Shown piece by piece: positions 23,761 to 33,153 of a stretch of 46,379 bases of DNA. The stretch is from Stieleria bergensis (GTDB lineage Bacteria; Planctomycetota; Planctomycetia; Pirellulales; Pirellulaceae): positions 3,599,924 through 3,646,302 of the forward strand of contig CP036272.1 in NCBI GenBank assembly GCA_007745635.1, given 5' to 3'. Position numbers and translations under genes: made by a program. Position 1 is the first letter of the stretch; every line of letters starts with the position of its first letter. Below the pieces are notes generated by a model. The model was not told the origin of the DNA and ran no database searches. It worked only from the letters and a program-made list of their open reading frames with translations.

Positions 23761-25185
23761 ATGCTTGCTTCTCTCGTTCGAACCCTCACCGTCCTGAGTT
23801 TCATGGTCGGTCTTGCCACTGTTTGGTCTGGCACTCATGCGTCTGGTCAGGCGACTGGCACCGTCAAACGCCAGCCAAACATCATTTACATCATGGTGGA
23901 CGATCTTGGCTATGGTGACTTGGGCTGTTTCGGCCAGAAACAGATTGCGACGCCGCATCTTGACCAAATGGCAAAAGATGGCATGCGTTTCACGGACTAC
24001 TACGCCGGTCATACCGTTTGCAGGCCGTCACGCCTGACGCTGTGGACTGGCCAGCATGTTGGCAGCACCGGCCTGATTGGCAATCGACAGTTTGCAATCA
24101 GCTCTGACCACACAACCGTTGCCGGCTTGCTAAAGGACGCCGGCTACAAGACCGGCGGAGTTGGCAAGTGGTCACTGGGAACCGTCAACGACCCTAAAAA
24201 AATCGACAACCCTGGACACCCCAACAAGCACGGCTTTGACTACTGGTTTGGGTTCATGAATCAGGGACTGGCGCACAATCACTTTCCACCGTATCTGTGG
24301 GAGAACATGACGCAGGTCACGTTGCAGGGCAATGTGTTGTCGGATCATCCGGGTGCTCGTGGGCGAGTCAGCAAAGAACGCGTGACCTTTGCACATGATG
24401 CCATGACCGACGCTGCCTTTCGGTTCGTCGAACAAAACGTCGCGAATCCGTTCCTGTTGCACATTCACTGGACCATCCCCCACGCCAACAATGAAGGCAG
24501 TCGCGTTTATCAGAACGGCATGGAGGTCAAAGAACTGGGCGAATATGCGAACCGGGATTGGCCTGAACCGGAGAAGGGCTTTGCAGCGATGGTCGCCAAA
24601 ATGGACCAGGATGTTGGCCGACTGCTTGAACTCTTAAGAGAGCTCAAACTGGACAAAGACACGCTGGTGATCTTCACCTCCGACAACGGGCCTCACAATG
24701 AAGGCAATCACAAACAAGACTTCTTCAAGTCCGCCGGCCCGTTGCGTGGCTATAAGCGTTCGATGCACGAGGGCGGCATTCGCGTGCCGATGATCGCTTG
24801 GTGGCCCGGAGTCGTCGCCGCCGGGACGGAAAGCGACTTGCCCTCCGCTGGGTATGACTTTTTGCCGACCGCCTGCGAGATTGCGGCGGTGGAATCGCCC
24901 AAAGACATCGACGGCATTTCGTACTTGCCAACGCTGCTGGGTCAGAACGACCAACAGGAAATGCATCCGTATCTATTCTGGGCAAGCTCCGAAGGTGCCA
25001 CGTCGATTGGGGCGCGTTTCGGAGACTGGAAACTGGTCAAGTTCCGTCACCCGGGCAAAGGTCCTGCATGGGGCTTGTATCACTTGAAAACGGACATCGG
25101 CGAAGCACAGAACTTGGCTGCGGACCAACCCCAGCGGCTCGAAGGCCTGCTGACACAGCTCCGCCGCGACGGCTTGATCGAGTAA
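23761..25185 (+). CDS. Secreted sulfatase (arylsulfatase family)
   Basis: 474 residues. A signal peptide (residues 1-30, MLASLVRTLTVLSFMVGLATVWSG) precedes the sulfatase domain NIIYIMVDDLGYGDLGCFG, with metal ligands D47 and D48. The formylglycine motif is CRPSR (C87, within HTVCRPSRLTLWTG). IFTSDNGPHNEG supplies the late D-N metal ligands. The C-terminus (WKLVKFRHPGKGPAWGLYHLKTDIGEAQNLA) is typical. It hydrolyses sulfate esters, in this phylum usually on algal polysaccharides. Activation needs a formylglycine-generating enzyme encoded elsewhere. The true substrate is not predictable. Confidence 0.96.
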   Translation: MLASLVRTLTVLSFMVGLATVWSGTHASGQATGTVKRQPNIIYIMVDDLGYGDLGCFGQKQIATPHLDQMAKDGMRFTDYYAGHTVCRPSRLTLWTGQHVGSTGLIGNRQFAISSDHTTVAGLLKDAGYKTGGVGKWSLGTVNDPKKIDNPGHPNKHGFDYWFGFMNQGLAHNHFPPYLWENMTQVTLQGNVLSDHPGARGRVSKERVTFAHDAMTDAAFRFVEQNVANPFLLHIHWTIPHANNEGSRVYQNGMEVKELGEYANRDWPEPEKGFAAMVAKMDQDVGRLLELLRELKLDKDTLVIFTSDNGPHNEGNHKQDFFKSAGPLRGYKRSMHEGGIRVPMIAWWPGVVAAGTESDLPSAGYDFLPTACEIAAVESPKDIDGISYLPTLLGQNDQQEMHPYLFWASSEGATSIGARFGDWKLVKFRHPGKGPAWGLYHLKTDIGEAQNLAADQPQRLEGLLTQLRRDGLIE

Positions 25186-25357
25186 AAAATGAACGCTGGA
25201 ATTGATCCGTGCGTATCCATCAGAGCCTCGTCCCAGGCAGCGGCCGGAATCGACCCTGGCCAAGACCACTCTTGGGGGCCCATTCCCCATGATGGAGCCT
25301 TGTCGCAGATTCATGAGTCCTGGAAATCACTTAGTTACTGAAGAGAACGTGATCCGC

Positions 25358-28300
25358 ATGCGAAACGCTATCTTCGTCCCCGTTTTACTGCTGATCGCTC
25401 TCAGTGGTTGCAACGACCGGACAACGCCAAACGATCCTGCTGTGCAGCCCAGTCAAACCACAGAGATTGAACAGCCAGCGGGGACCGAAAAAGGCTCTGG
25501 CGGCGACAATGACTCGCAAACGGGAACCGATTCGGAACCGCGTGTGGATCTCTTTGGTGTCGCTCTTCGTGCTGCCAAGGCTGGGGACCTGGACAAGGCT
25601 GAAGCAACGATTCGCAAACGGATCCTGGAAGCCCCGGATGATGCGCTTAGCGTGGAACTGTATGGTGACATTGCCCAACGTCAGAACCGTGCCGCTTTTG
25701 CAGCGAAGATGTTCGAACGCGCTTTCCAGATGCAGACGCAGCCGACTGAAACGTTGATGACTAAGGCTGCCATGCAACTGGTCCGGGCAGGCCGCGCCTA
25801 TGACGCGCTCGAAATGATCGAACGGTGGATTGAATCGCATCCCGATTCGATCCAACCGCGCATGGACTTGGTTGGCTTGGCAGCGATGATCGGCATGGTG
25901 GATCACTCCATCCCGGCCATGCAGTTTCTATTGCAACATATCAACCTCTCCGAAGTCGACATGCTGCAAGCCCTGGCTAGGCCGCGGCGAATCGAGCCGG
26001 ACCAGACATTTTGCGAGCGACAACTCAACATTAATCCGGATGACCTGCGACCGCAATACGCCTTGGCTCTAAGGGAGGCTCAGCGAGGCAAGTGGGACGA
26101 GGCCGCGGCAAGGTTACCCGCGGTGATCAAAAAACACCCTGAATTCACGCCCGCGCATGCTTTGTTGGGGCGTCTGTTGGTGGACCTGGGACGATTTGAT
26201 GAGCTATCACAGTGGCAAGCGAACTGTCCCCGGTCGATGCAACAGAGTGACCAGTACTGGTGGGTAGCCGGTCGCTGGGCACAGCACCAAGGCAACCATC
26301 CCGCAGCCGTCAAAGCATTTGTCAACGCGTTAAATTTTGATCCCTACGGGCAGCCGATTTCGTTGCAACCGATGCTGCAAAGTTTACAGATCATGCAACA
26401 GGAGCGTGAATCTCAACTCGTCGCCGGACAGATTCGCGACTACGAGCGGCTGTACAATGCGATTCACTTATTTCTGGAGCGTGAATCGAAATCGCAAGAC
26501 GCAGCGTTCCAGATTGCAGACGCGCTGATGCGGCTCGGCCGATTGTGGGAAGCTGAAGCCTGGGCCAGGGGCTCGGCTCAGTTGCCCAACGATTTGGTCT
26601 CCAACGGCCAAAAACGCTACATGGCCATTCGCCAACGTCTGAATCGGGCAACGCCATGGAGACTGCCGGAGACCCAGATCGTTCATCGGATCAACTGTGA
26701 AGGCTTGCCGGACATTGATTGGAAACTGGAAAGCCAACCGACTCGTCTGGCTGCCTATCAACCGCCAAGACGCATCCACTTCACGGATGTGGCTCAGGAA
26801 CTGGGGTTGAGTCACACCAGTAGACTGAATGCCAAAGCGTTAGCCAAAGGCCAATCGATCGACATGACCCTCGGTAGTGGGGCAGGGATTGCCGACTTCG
26901 ACCTCGATGGCTGGGCGGATCTGATTGCAGCGCACCTGGACGGAGATCCGATGCAGGAAAACTCGTCCGGGAAACGTTTGTTTCGAAACGTTGGGGGATC
27001 ATTCCAGGACCTGGGCGATTCAACGCGTCTCCGCGATCGCGGTTACTCACAAGGCATCGCGGTCGGCGACATCAATTGCGATGGTTTCCCTGACATCCTG
27101 ACCTGCAACATCGGTCGTAATCGCTTGTTTCAAAACAACGGTGACGGAACTTTCACGGACGTTTCTGATCGCTTGCCAGCCTCCACTGAACCCTGGAGCA
27201 CGTCAGCGGTCATTTGTGACATGAATGGCGACGCCATTCCCGACATCTACATCGGGGCATACTGTGCGGGTAAGGCCCCCTTTCAAAGGGTTTGCAAGAG
27301 CAACGATACCGTCGTGACCTGCACCCCGCTGATTTTTGATGCCGCCCTGGATACGTTTCTGCAGGGGCAAAGCGATGGGCCATACATCGATCAATCCAAT
27401 CAATGGGTCAGTCAAGAGTCTCCTGGACGAGCGCTCGGCGTCATCGCAGGCTTCATCGACGAGCGTCCAGGCTTGGATCTTTATATTGCCAATGACATGA
27501 GTGCCAATCATCTATGGTCACCGACTGCGACAAGTAACACCAGCGATTCCAAGGCATTTCAATTGGAGGATCTAGGCGTGATTCGCGGAGTGGGTGTCAG
27601 CGGTCAGTCGCGAGCACAAGCTTCCATGGGCGTGGCGATGGGAGATGCGGACAGCGACGGCGACTTGGACCTCTATGTCACTCACTTCAGCAAGGACTAC
27701 AACACGTTCTATGAGCAAGTGGCGCCCGGACTGTGGTCAGACAATACTTACGGACTTGGGCTTGTGCAACCGACCTCGGAACTGCTTGGTTTTGGCACCG
27801 AGTTTGTTGACTTTGACAATAACGGCAGCATGGAACTGGTGGTCGCCAACGGGCACGTCCATGACATCAAAGAAGAAGGCTTTGAACAAGCGATGCTTCC
27901 CCAACTGTTTCTTCGTCAAGCCGATGGACGTTGGAGTGAAGCCGATGGAGCGCAGGTCGGCGACTACTTTACCAAGAAGCATGTAGGACGAGCGCTGCTG
28001 ACCTGTGACCTGAATCGCGATGGAAAGAAGGACCTGCTGATCACGTCGTTATTTAGTCCTCATTCGCTGCTGATCAACGACACGCCCGATGCGGGGCAAT
28101 CGATTTCGGTACAACTGGTGGCGACCAAATCAGAACGCGACGCGATCGGCGCGGTTGTCGCAGGCAGTTTCAACGGAATGACAAACGCAGCTCAACTGGT
28201 CGCAGGCGAGGGATTCCTGGGATCCCAACAACGCCAGATCATTCTAGGTGCGGGTGATCATGACGAAGCACAGGGATTAACGGTAACCTGGCCGTCGGGC

Positions 28301-28387
28301 TGGGTCGAGAATTTTGGCGACCTGCCAACCGGCCAGGAATACGTGCTGATCGAAGGCAGCGGCGAAGCGTTTTCCGTTGCAAAGTAA
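25358..28387 (+). CDS. Lipoprotein with TPR, VCBS/FG-GAP propeller and ASPIC/UnbV domains
   Basis: 1009 residues from the ATG at 25358 (MRNAIFVPVLLLIALSGC, lipobox LSGC); the frame extends upstream without a better start. Residues ~55-420 are TPR-like helices (KAEATIRKRILEAPDDALSVELYGDIAQRQNR..., HPEFTPAHALLGRLLVDLGRFDEL). FG-GAP/VCBS calcium-binding repeats follow (GIADFDLDGWADL, GDINCDGFPDI, CDMNGDAIPDI, GDADSDGDLDLYV, CDLNRDGKKDLL). The end is an ASPIC/UnbV domain (ERDAIGAVVAG...QLVAGEGFLGSQQRQIILGAG...VTWPSG). The architecture is common in planctomycetes. Probably surface or periplasmic; function unknown, likely a binding scaffold. It starts about 170 bp after the sulfatase. Confidence 0.92.
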   Translation: MRNAIFVPVLLLIALSGCNDRTTPNDPAVQPSQTTEIEQPAGTEKGSGGDNDSQTGTDSEPRVDLFGVALRAAKAGDLDKAEATIRKRILEAPDDALSVELYGDIAQRQNRAAFAAKMFERAFQMQTQPTETLMTKAAMQLVRAGRAYDALEMIERWIESHPDSIQPRMDLVGLAAMIGMVDHSIPAMQFLLQHINLSEVDMLQALARPRRIEPDQTFCERQLNINPDDLRPQYALALREAQRGKWDEAAARLPAVIKKHPEFTPAHALLGRLLVDLGRFDELSQWQANCPRSMQQSDQYWWVAGRWAQHQGNHPAAVKAFVNALNFDPYGQPISLQPMLQSLQIMQQERESQLVAGQIRDYERLYNAIHLFLERESKSQDAAFQIADALMRLGRLWEAEAWARGSAQLPNDLVSNGQKRYMAIRQRLNRATPWRLPETQIVHRINCEGLPDIDWKLESQPTRLAAYQPPRRIHFTDVAQELGLSHTSRLNAKALAKGQSIDMTLGSGAGIADFDLDGWADLIAAHLDGDPMQENSSGKRLFRNVGGSFQDLGDSTRLRDRGYSQGIAVGDINCDGFPDILTCNIGRNRLFQNNGDGTFTDVSDRLPASTEPWSTSAVICDMNGDAIPDIYIGAYCAGKAPFQRVCKSNDTVVTCTPLIFDAALDTFLQGQSDGPYIDQSNQWVSQESPGRALGVIAGFIDERPGLDLYIANDMSANHLWSPTATSNTSDSKAFQLEDLGVIRGVGVSGQSRAQASMGVAMGDADSDGDLDLYVTHFSKDYNTFYEQVAPGLWSDNTYGLGLVQPTSELLGFGTEFVDFDNNGSMELVVANGHVHDIKEEGFEQAMLPQLFLRQADGRWSEADGAQVGDYFTKKHVGRALLTCDLNRDGKKDLLITSLFSPHSLLINDTPDAGQSISVQLVATKSERDAIGAVVAGSFNGMTNAAQLVAGEGFLGSQQRQIILGAGDHDEAQGLTVTWPSGWVENFGDLPTGQEYVLIEGSGEAFSVAK

Positions 28388-28422
28388 GCCTTTACAGAGT
28401 TCACCGCCACGACCAACACGGG

Positions 28423-29685
28423 CTACTTGGCGACTTTGATCAGTCCTTTCTCAGTGCGAAAATACAGGGCGTCACCAGCAACAGCGGGGCTGGCCAACAC
28501 TTTCTCACCGAGTTGATTCTCAGCAACCACCTTGCCCTTGCTGCCGTCATCGTTGACAACAACCACGGTGCCATCGGAACCGACAACGTACATTCCAGAT
28601 CCGGTCATGACCGGAGTGGCCCAAATGTCTTTCAGCTTGCCTAGACGCAGTTGCCACAGGACGGAACCGTCGCTCAGCGAACCGGCCACCATCACCGAAC
28701 CTTTGCTCATGTAAACGCGATCATCGCTGATCACGGGGCTGCAACGAGACGGACGCAGGCGATTGCTTTCCCACAGAATGCTGGTTTTGACGTCAGTTGC
28801 TTTGGCGGGCTCGGTCTCTGGATTCACTGTCATGCGAATGCAAACCGTTGTACTACCGGGGACAACCAAATACGGGGACGCAAAGGTCGCCGACGCCGTC
28901 CCGTCTGCCTCTATGTCATAATGAGCGAGTTGTTTTCCGGTTTTCGCGTCGAGCAAATCAATGGATTCGCGGTTGTGCATGGACACCGCCATCAAGCCGT
29001 CATCAAGCTTCACTGCTTGCGGGCTGGACCAATTTGAGCCTTCGTTCCGGTCAACGGTCCACAGCGTCTTGCCAGTTCTGACGTCAATCCCGGCAGCAAA
29101 ACTGTCCCCCTGGTTTTCAAGCTGGACGATCACGACGCCATCAACAATCACTGGGGAACTGCTCATGCTGACATCATTGCCAGTCTTGGGATGATCAACC
29201 GCCAAGGCGCGATACCATTGAACTTTTCCGGCAAGGTCGTAACAGATCAAGTCACAGCTACTGAAGAGCGCGATCACGCGCTGGCCATCACTGACCGGTG
29301 TGGGCGATGCGTTGGAACTGGTCGGGTGAGTGTAAGGCCGTCCGGTCGCTCGCATGGGGCGCGACCACTGCAAGTCCCCCGTCGCTGCGCTGTAAGATTC
29401 CACGAGCAAGTCACGTTCGTCCTCACCCAGGCATCCAGTCACAATCACTTGATCGCCGATCACCAGCGGTCCGCCGATGCCGCGACCTCCGACTTTGGTT
29501 CGCCAAGCGATGTTGTTGCCGGTCTGCCCATCAAATTCAACGGGCGGCTTGGATTCTGGCGCGAAGGAGCGTCCATCACCGCGAAAGCCCAACCAATCAG
29601 CGCCGTCAGCGGAGGGCGTGGAAAGGCCAAAGAGCGAGGCCACGAAGCAAGCCAACAAGCCACAATTTCGTCGTGAAAAAAGCAT
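28423..29685 (-). CDS. Exported PQQ-type beta-propeller protein
   Basis: 420 residues with a signal peptide (MLFSRRNCGLLACFVASLFGLSTPSADG). It then has repeated propeller blades of the PQQ-like/BamB type: WLGFRGDGRSFAPESKPPVEF at the start, and recurring strands such as ATGDLQWSRP, LAGKVQWYRAL, RTGKTLWTVDRNEGSNWSSP, AKTGKQLAHYDIE and SDGSVLWQLRLG. These lack the residues of quinoprotein dehydrogenases. In planctomycetes such proteins are abundant, periplasmic and mostly uncharacterised. The gene is convergent with the TPR/VCBS gene (35 bp gap). Confidence 0.9.
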   Translation of the reverse strand: MLFSRRNCGLLACFVASLFGLSTPSADGADWLGFRGDGRSFAPESKPPVEFDGQTGNNIAWRTKVGGRGIGGPLVIGDQVIVTGCLGEDERDLLVESYSAATGDLQWSRPMRATGRPYTHPTSSNASPTPVSDGQRVIALFSSCDLICYDLAGKVQWYRALAVDHPKTGNDVSMSSSPVIVDGVVIVQLENQGDSFAAGIDVRTGKTLWTVDRNEGSNWSSPQAVKLDDGLMAVSMHNRESIDLLDAKTGKQLAHYDIEADGTASATFASPYLVVPGSTTVCIRMTVNPETEPAKATDVKTSILWESNRLRPSRCSPVISDDRVYMSKGSVMVAGSLSDGSVLWQLRLGKLKDIWATPVMTGSGMYVVGSDGTVVVVNDDGSKGKVVAENQLGEKVLASPAVAGDALYFRTEKGLIKVAK

Positions 29686-29920
29686 GTCTTAGGTGCACAG
29701 AGGAAGGTGGATGACACAATCGCGACCGATCAGCGGCACACAAAAACGTGTACGGCCGATCGCGGGGAATCAGTACGCCCGCGATATTGTAAACCATCGA
29801 GCGCCCGGAGGGGGGAATGCAGCCTGACGCAGGCTCAATCGAGGCTGGCGCGATGAAATGCCTGCATTCGGTGGCAACGGATGGCCAGCGCTGTGGGCCT
29901 GAATCAGCGTTCCCACTGAA

Positions 29921-31627
29921 TCAGTGGCTTTTGTACAGCGGTAAGTGCCGGTAATAGACTTCCAAGCAATAGAGATTCAGGCATGTGGTGTACAGCCGGC
30001 CGTAGCTGGAATAGTGAAAACGCTGGGGCGACCAGCTACCGCGCTGGCGGCCTTGCGTGACCTGAGCGGCAGGGAGCTTGACCTTCATCACATCATTCCA
30101 TTCGCGCCAGGGCTGGCCACCATAGTGGTGCATGATTTGGGTGGCGTAATACCAATAATAAACGTTAGCCTTATCCAACGTGATTGGATGATCCTGCAAT
30201 AACGTTTTGACCCCCATTCCCATTTCGGGACGATCGCGTTTCCAGCCTAGATATTGCCGGCACAACAAACCCTCGGCGGTCATTGGGGGCGTGCCCTCGG
30301 CTCGACCCGGCAAATAAGTGTATCCGGCACCGTTGTAGACCTGGACCGAATCGAGGAACTTGGAGACCCGAGCGTATTTCTCCTCTGGAACCTCCAGACC
30401 GCCCGCGAGGGCACTTTGAGTGGCCATGACGTACCAACCGGTGACAGACAAGTCTCCTGATTCACCCGGATTGTACCGCCAGCCACCGTTGGGGCCTTGC
30501 GATTTGAACGCATAATCGATGGCCCGCTGTGCGTAGGGACGCAACCAAGAATCTTGAGTCATGGCATAGAGTTCGCAGAGGGCAATGGTCGCTTGTGCCT
30601 GAGCATAAGCGTTATCATGTCCCTGTTTCTTGCCGCACATGTAGCCACTGCGATCCTGCTGGCTGACCAAGTACTTCACGCCACGAGACACTTCCTTTTT
30701 GTACTGCCCGTTGAGGTGTGTATGGCCATCCCCAGCAAAGGCAATCAACGCCATACTCGTTGCGGCACAGGCGTTTTCGGTGATGCCACCATTTTCGTAG
30801 GGCCCAATGAGACTCCATTGGCCGCGTGAACGTTGCTGGCGGGCGAGCCATTCCAAGCCCATCGCGACGGCTTGCTTGGTGTCCGGTGTGGCGCCATACA
30901 TGGCCATCAAGGCTTCTCGCATCGCTCCGCTACGACCGCTAAACATTGGCTTGTCGATGGTCGGCGAAAACATTCCGGGCATGTCAGGAGCAATAATTTC
31001 CTGGCTAAGCTGCTCCTCGGGCTCAAAGAGATCGGGCACATCGGCTTCGGCAACCGTGTCATCAATCGCATCGGTCTCCGCTTCAGTGGACTCTTCAAAC
31101 TCAAGCGTTGCTAAATCCAGTTCCAGTCCATCGGAGTCCACGTCACTCATGCCAGCGGTCAGCACAAGGTTCTTGAAACCATTGCCAGCAGGCAGGCTAA
31201 AGAGCGCCAGAACCAACAGAATGATCAAGTGAACCGTCAGGCTTAACAACCAAGAAGGGGCGGAGCGAGAGACGATTTCCTCTGCGCTTTCGCCTTCGGC
31301 TTCTTCTTCGTAGGTGCCGATCGCCAGGGCCTCGCCCTCGACCACAATTCCGGGTGCTTTTTGCTGGCCCGTTTCGAGTGTGGGAATGTCACCTTTCCAT
31401 CGCGGACGGGCCGAGCCGATGCCGTTGCTGGATGCAGAAGTACTGGGGACGCTTGCGGCTTGATTGACCGGCGGCAACGTTGCCCGCGGTGGGGGCGGCG
31501 GTGGCAATGCAGAACCGGCAGCCTTCGCACCGTCAATACTCGGTGGCGCAAGCCCCAATGGCACATCCGCAACGTCGCTGTTGGATGATGCATTTGGCGG
31601 TGGTGAACCAGGAGGTTGCGATGACAT
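29921..31627 (-). CDS. Membrane-anchored protein with squalene-cyclase/prenyltransferase-type repeats
   Basis: 568 residues. The N-terminus is cytoplasmic and proline-rich (PPPPPPRATLPPVN). One TM helix (LSLTVHLIILLVLALFSL, ~128-146) is followed by an acidic linker. From ~250 on come alpha/alpha-toroid repeats with QxxxGxW-like motifs: AVAMGLEWLARQQRSRGQWSL, GVKYLVSQQDRSGYM, YAFKSQGPNGGWRYNPGE. The catalytic DXDD of squalene-hopene cyclases is not present, so a structural or binding role is more likely than cyclisation. Such proteins are characteristic of Pirellulaceae. No operon partner is apparent. Confidence 0.9.
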   Translation of the reverse strand: MSSQPPGSPPPNASSNSDVADVPLGLAPPSIDGAKAAGSALPPPPPPRATLPPVNQAASVPSTSASSNGIGSARPRWKGDIPTLETGQQKAPGIVVEGEALAIGTYEEEAEGESAEEIVSRSAPSWLLSLTVHLIILLVLALFSLPAGNGFKNLVLTAGMSDVDSDGLELDLATLEFEESTEAETDAIDDTVAEADVPDLFEPEEQLSQEIIAPDMPGMFSPTIDKPMFSGRSGAMREALMAMYGATPDTKQAVAMGLEWLARQQRSRGQWSLIGPYENGGITENACAATSMALIAFAGDGHTHLNGQYKKEVSRGVKYLVSQQDRSGYMCGKKQGHDNAYAQAQATIALCELYAMTQDSWLRPYAQRAIDYAFKSQGPNGGWRYNPGESGDLSVTGWYVMATQSALAGGLEVPEEKYARVSKFLDSVQVYNGAGYTYLPGRAEGTPPMTAEGLLCRQYLGWKRDRPEMGMGVKTLLQDHPITLDKANVYYWYYATQIMHHYGGQPWREWNDVMKVKLPAAQVTQGRQRGSWSPQRFHYSSYGRLYTTCLNLYCLEVYYRHLPLYKSH

Positions 31628-32398
31628 GTTTTGATTCCGTCAATGCGGCAAATGGGATGAAAGCACCAACGCTAGAGCGAGGTCAATTCAAACTGCTGAC
31701 GCCTTCCTCAAACGAACGACTCGGCGAATCGATTTGGTCACAAAGAAGTCGATCATTGCTGGTAATTCTTCTTCACAAGGCCGTCTCACCCGGACCATTT
31801 CAGGCCCATGCGACCAAGCCAATCGCACCGTTCGCGCCATTGCGGTTCGTTACCTGTTGCCAACGGAGCACCCATCAATCTGCTCGGGCGTGCTGTCGCT
31901 GGCGTTCAAGTTGTTTGGACAAGCGTGATTACAAGGCCGAAATGCGACGCACTGCGCCACGAAGGACGATCCTTCTGCATTATCGGACCGCCCTACCAAG
32001 CAACGCTCAGGCAATTTCAAGACCGAGAGTTTTTTTTGGATTGGCGACCGCCATCGGTCGCGAACCGAAATGACAGACAATCACGTGATTTTCAGTTGTC
32101 GTCATGATAACACATCGCAACGAGTTACGCGACATTCGCTCTGTGATACCGATTCGGTGGGCTGTTTTCTGTCCAACAGCGTTAGAAAAGACAGCCCACT
32201 CACACTCTCTTTGGGTGGGGCACAAACCAGGCCCCTAAAGGGAGTGTTATGCGACACTGAAAACACGCAGGCAAGGTGTTAAAACGCAGGCAAGGTGTTA
32301 AAGCAGGCTCACCGGGCGGGGAAACCAGGAATGGAGCGGCCTAGAGCGTTTGAAGGCCGCTGGGGCGAACCCGAAGCACTTGCATCAGCGCATAAAAA
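31628..32398. other. Gene-poor stretch with hairpin and short tandem repeat
   Basis: No supported gene; open frames are short and lack family resemblance. Structure seen: a hairpin with 9-bp arms GTGGGCTGT (32157-32165) and ACAGCCCAC (32191-32199) extended by TTTCT/AGAAA, and a 19-bp direct repeat CGCAGGCAAGGTGTTAAAA at 32266-32284 and 32285-32303 (last base changed). The stretch ends at the SRP RNA terminator. Confidence 0.5.
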
Positions 32399-32508
32399 AT
32401 GCCACTCGGAGGCGACTCTCACACAGAGCTACACCGCTTATGGCTGCTCCAGTTAAGTCCTGACCAGGTTCACGATTCACAATCGCAAGAGTCGCCACCG
32501 AGTGGCAT
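32399..32508 (-). ncRNA. ffs: Signal recognition particle RNA (small bacterial type)
   Basis: About 110 nt. The outer arms ATGCCACTCGG-T-GGCGACTCT (from 32508) and AGAGTCGCC-T-CCGAGTGGCAT (to 32399) pair with a single U-U mismatch. The tip holds the Ffh-binding loop signature: GGTCAGG, then ten bases, then AGCAGCC (minus strand, 32465-32441), the same spacing as in E. coli 4.5S RNA. The apex reads ACTTAACTGG rather than the usual one with GGAA. A T-run (32399-32393) directly after the stem serves as terminator. The RNA joins Ffh to target membrane proteins. Confidence 0.88.
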
Positions 32509-33153
32509 CAATCCCACCAAACAAACTATCTTGGCAGGTTGTTCGCTATCCGGATCGAGAGTCTAGCTAACGACTGGACTGCTGAAAACCCCTGTCAGTG
32601 TGAACGAATTTGCAATCCGAAGACGGTTGGTGGCGGGACCTTGCCAGCGGGGATCGCCTACGAATTTGCGGGCTTCAACGAATGGCGCGACGGGAGGACT
32701 TACAGCGATGGATTTGACTTGAAGCGATCAGGAAGAGGTGCAGCGATTGCACAGGCGGGGCAAAACATGCAATCCAAGGCGTCCTGAGTCGCCTTTCTGG
32801 TTGGCGAATGCTGGCCTATCAATCATAATGCACGTGAGTTAAAGCTTGTTGATCCCGCCAAATCGCTTGGTCGCTGGCCATTGCCGAGAGCCGAAGTGCA
32901 CCGGAATGCTGTTGGCCAGACTGAGCTCTGCAACCACTTTGCCTTCGGACCACCGACCTCGGTCCCGGGCTGAATGACTTGGAAACGCCGTTAATCCACC
33001 GACGAAGATCCGCCAGTTGCTCTGCGACTGATTTAGCGGAACAGTTGTTGTCGCGAGACGGGCTGATCCTCTGCAGCCGCATTGATCAATGCTTCCCAAT
33101 TATTCTGCACTGAAGTTCATTCATTCACTTGCCTTTCGGAGTCATTCATCGTC
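32509..33153. other. Intergenic stretch upstream of SRP RNA and DoxX gene
   Basis: No supported gene. A minus-strand frame ending near 32839 (RWSEGKVVAELSLANSIPVHFG) has a protein-like feel but no start, no partner and stops upstream; it may be a gene remnant. The SRP RNA promoter should lie just right of 32508, but no clear -35/-10 pair is visible. Confidence 0.4.

Noticed and set aside
31480-32073. 197-codon plus-strand frame
   Set aside because: It runs antisense through the N-terminus of the squalene-cyclase-repeat gene and has no protein-like features.
32157-32303. Hairpin plus GTTATGCGAC-like sequence suggesting an isolated attC near 32.2 kb
   Set aside because: Core spacing and arm pairing do not fit an attC, and no second core matches; treated as an unrelated hairpin and tandem repeat.
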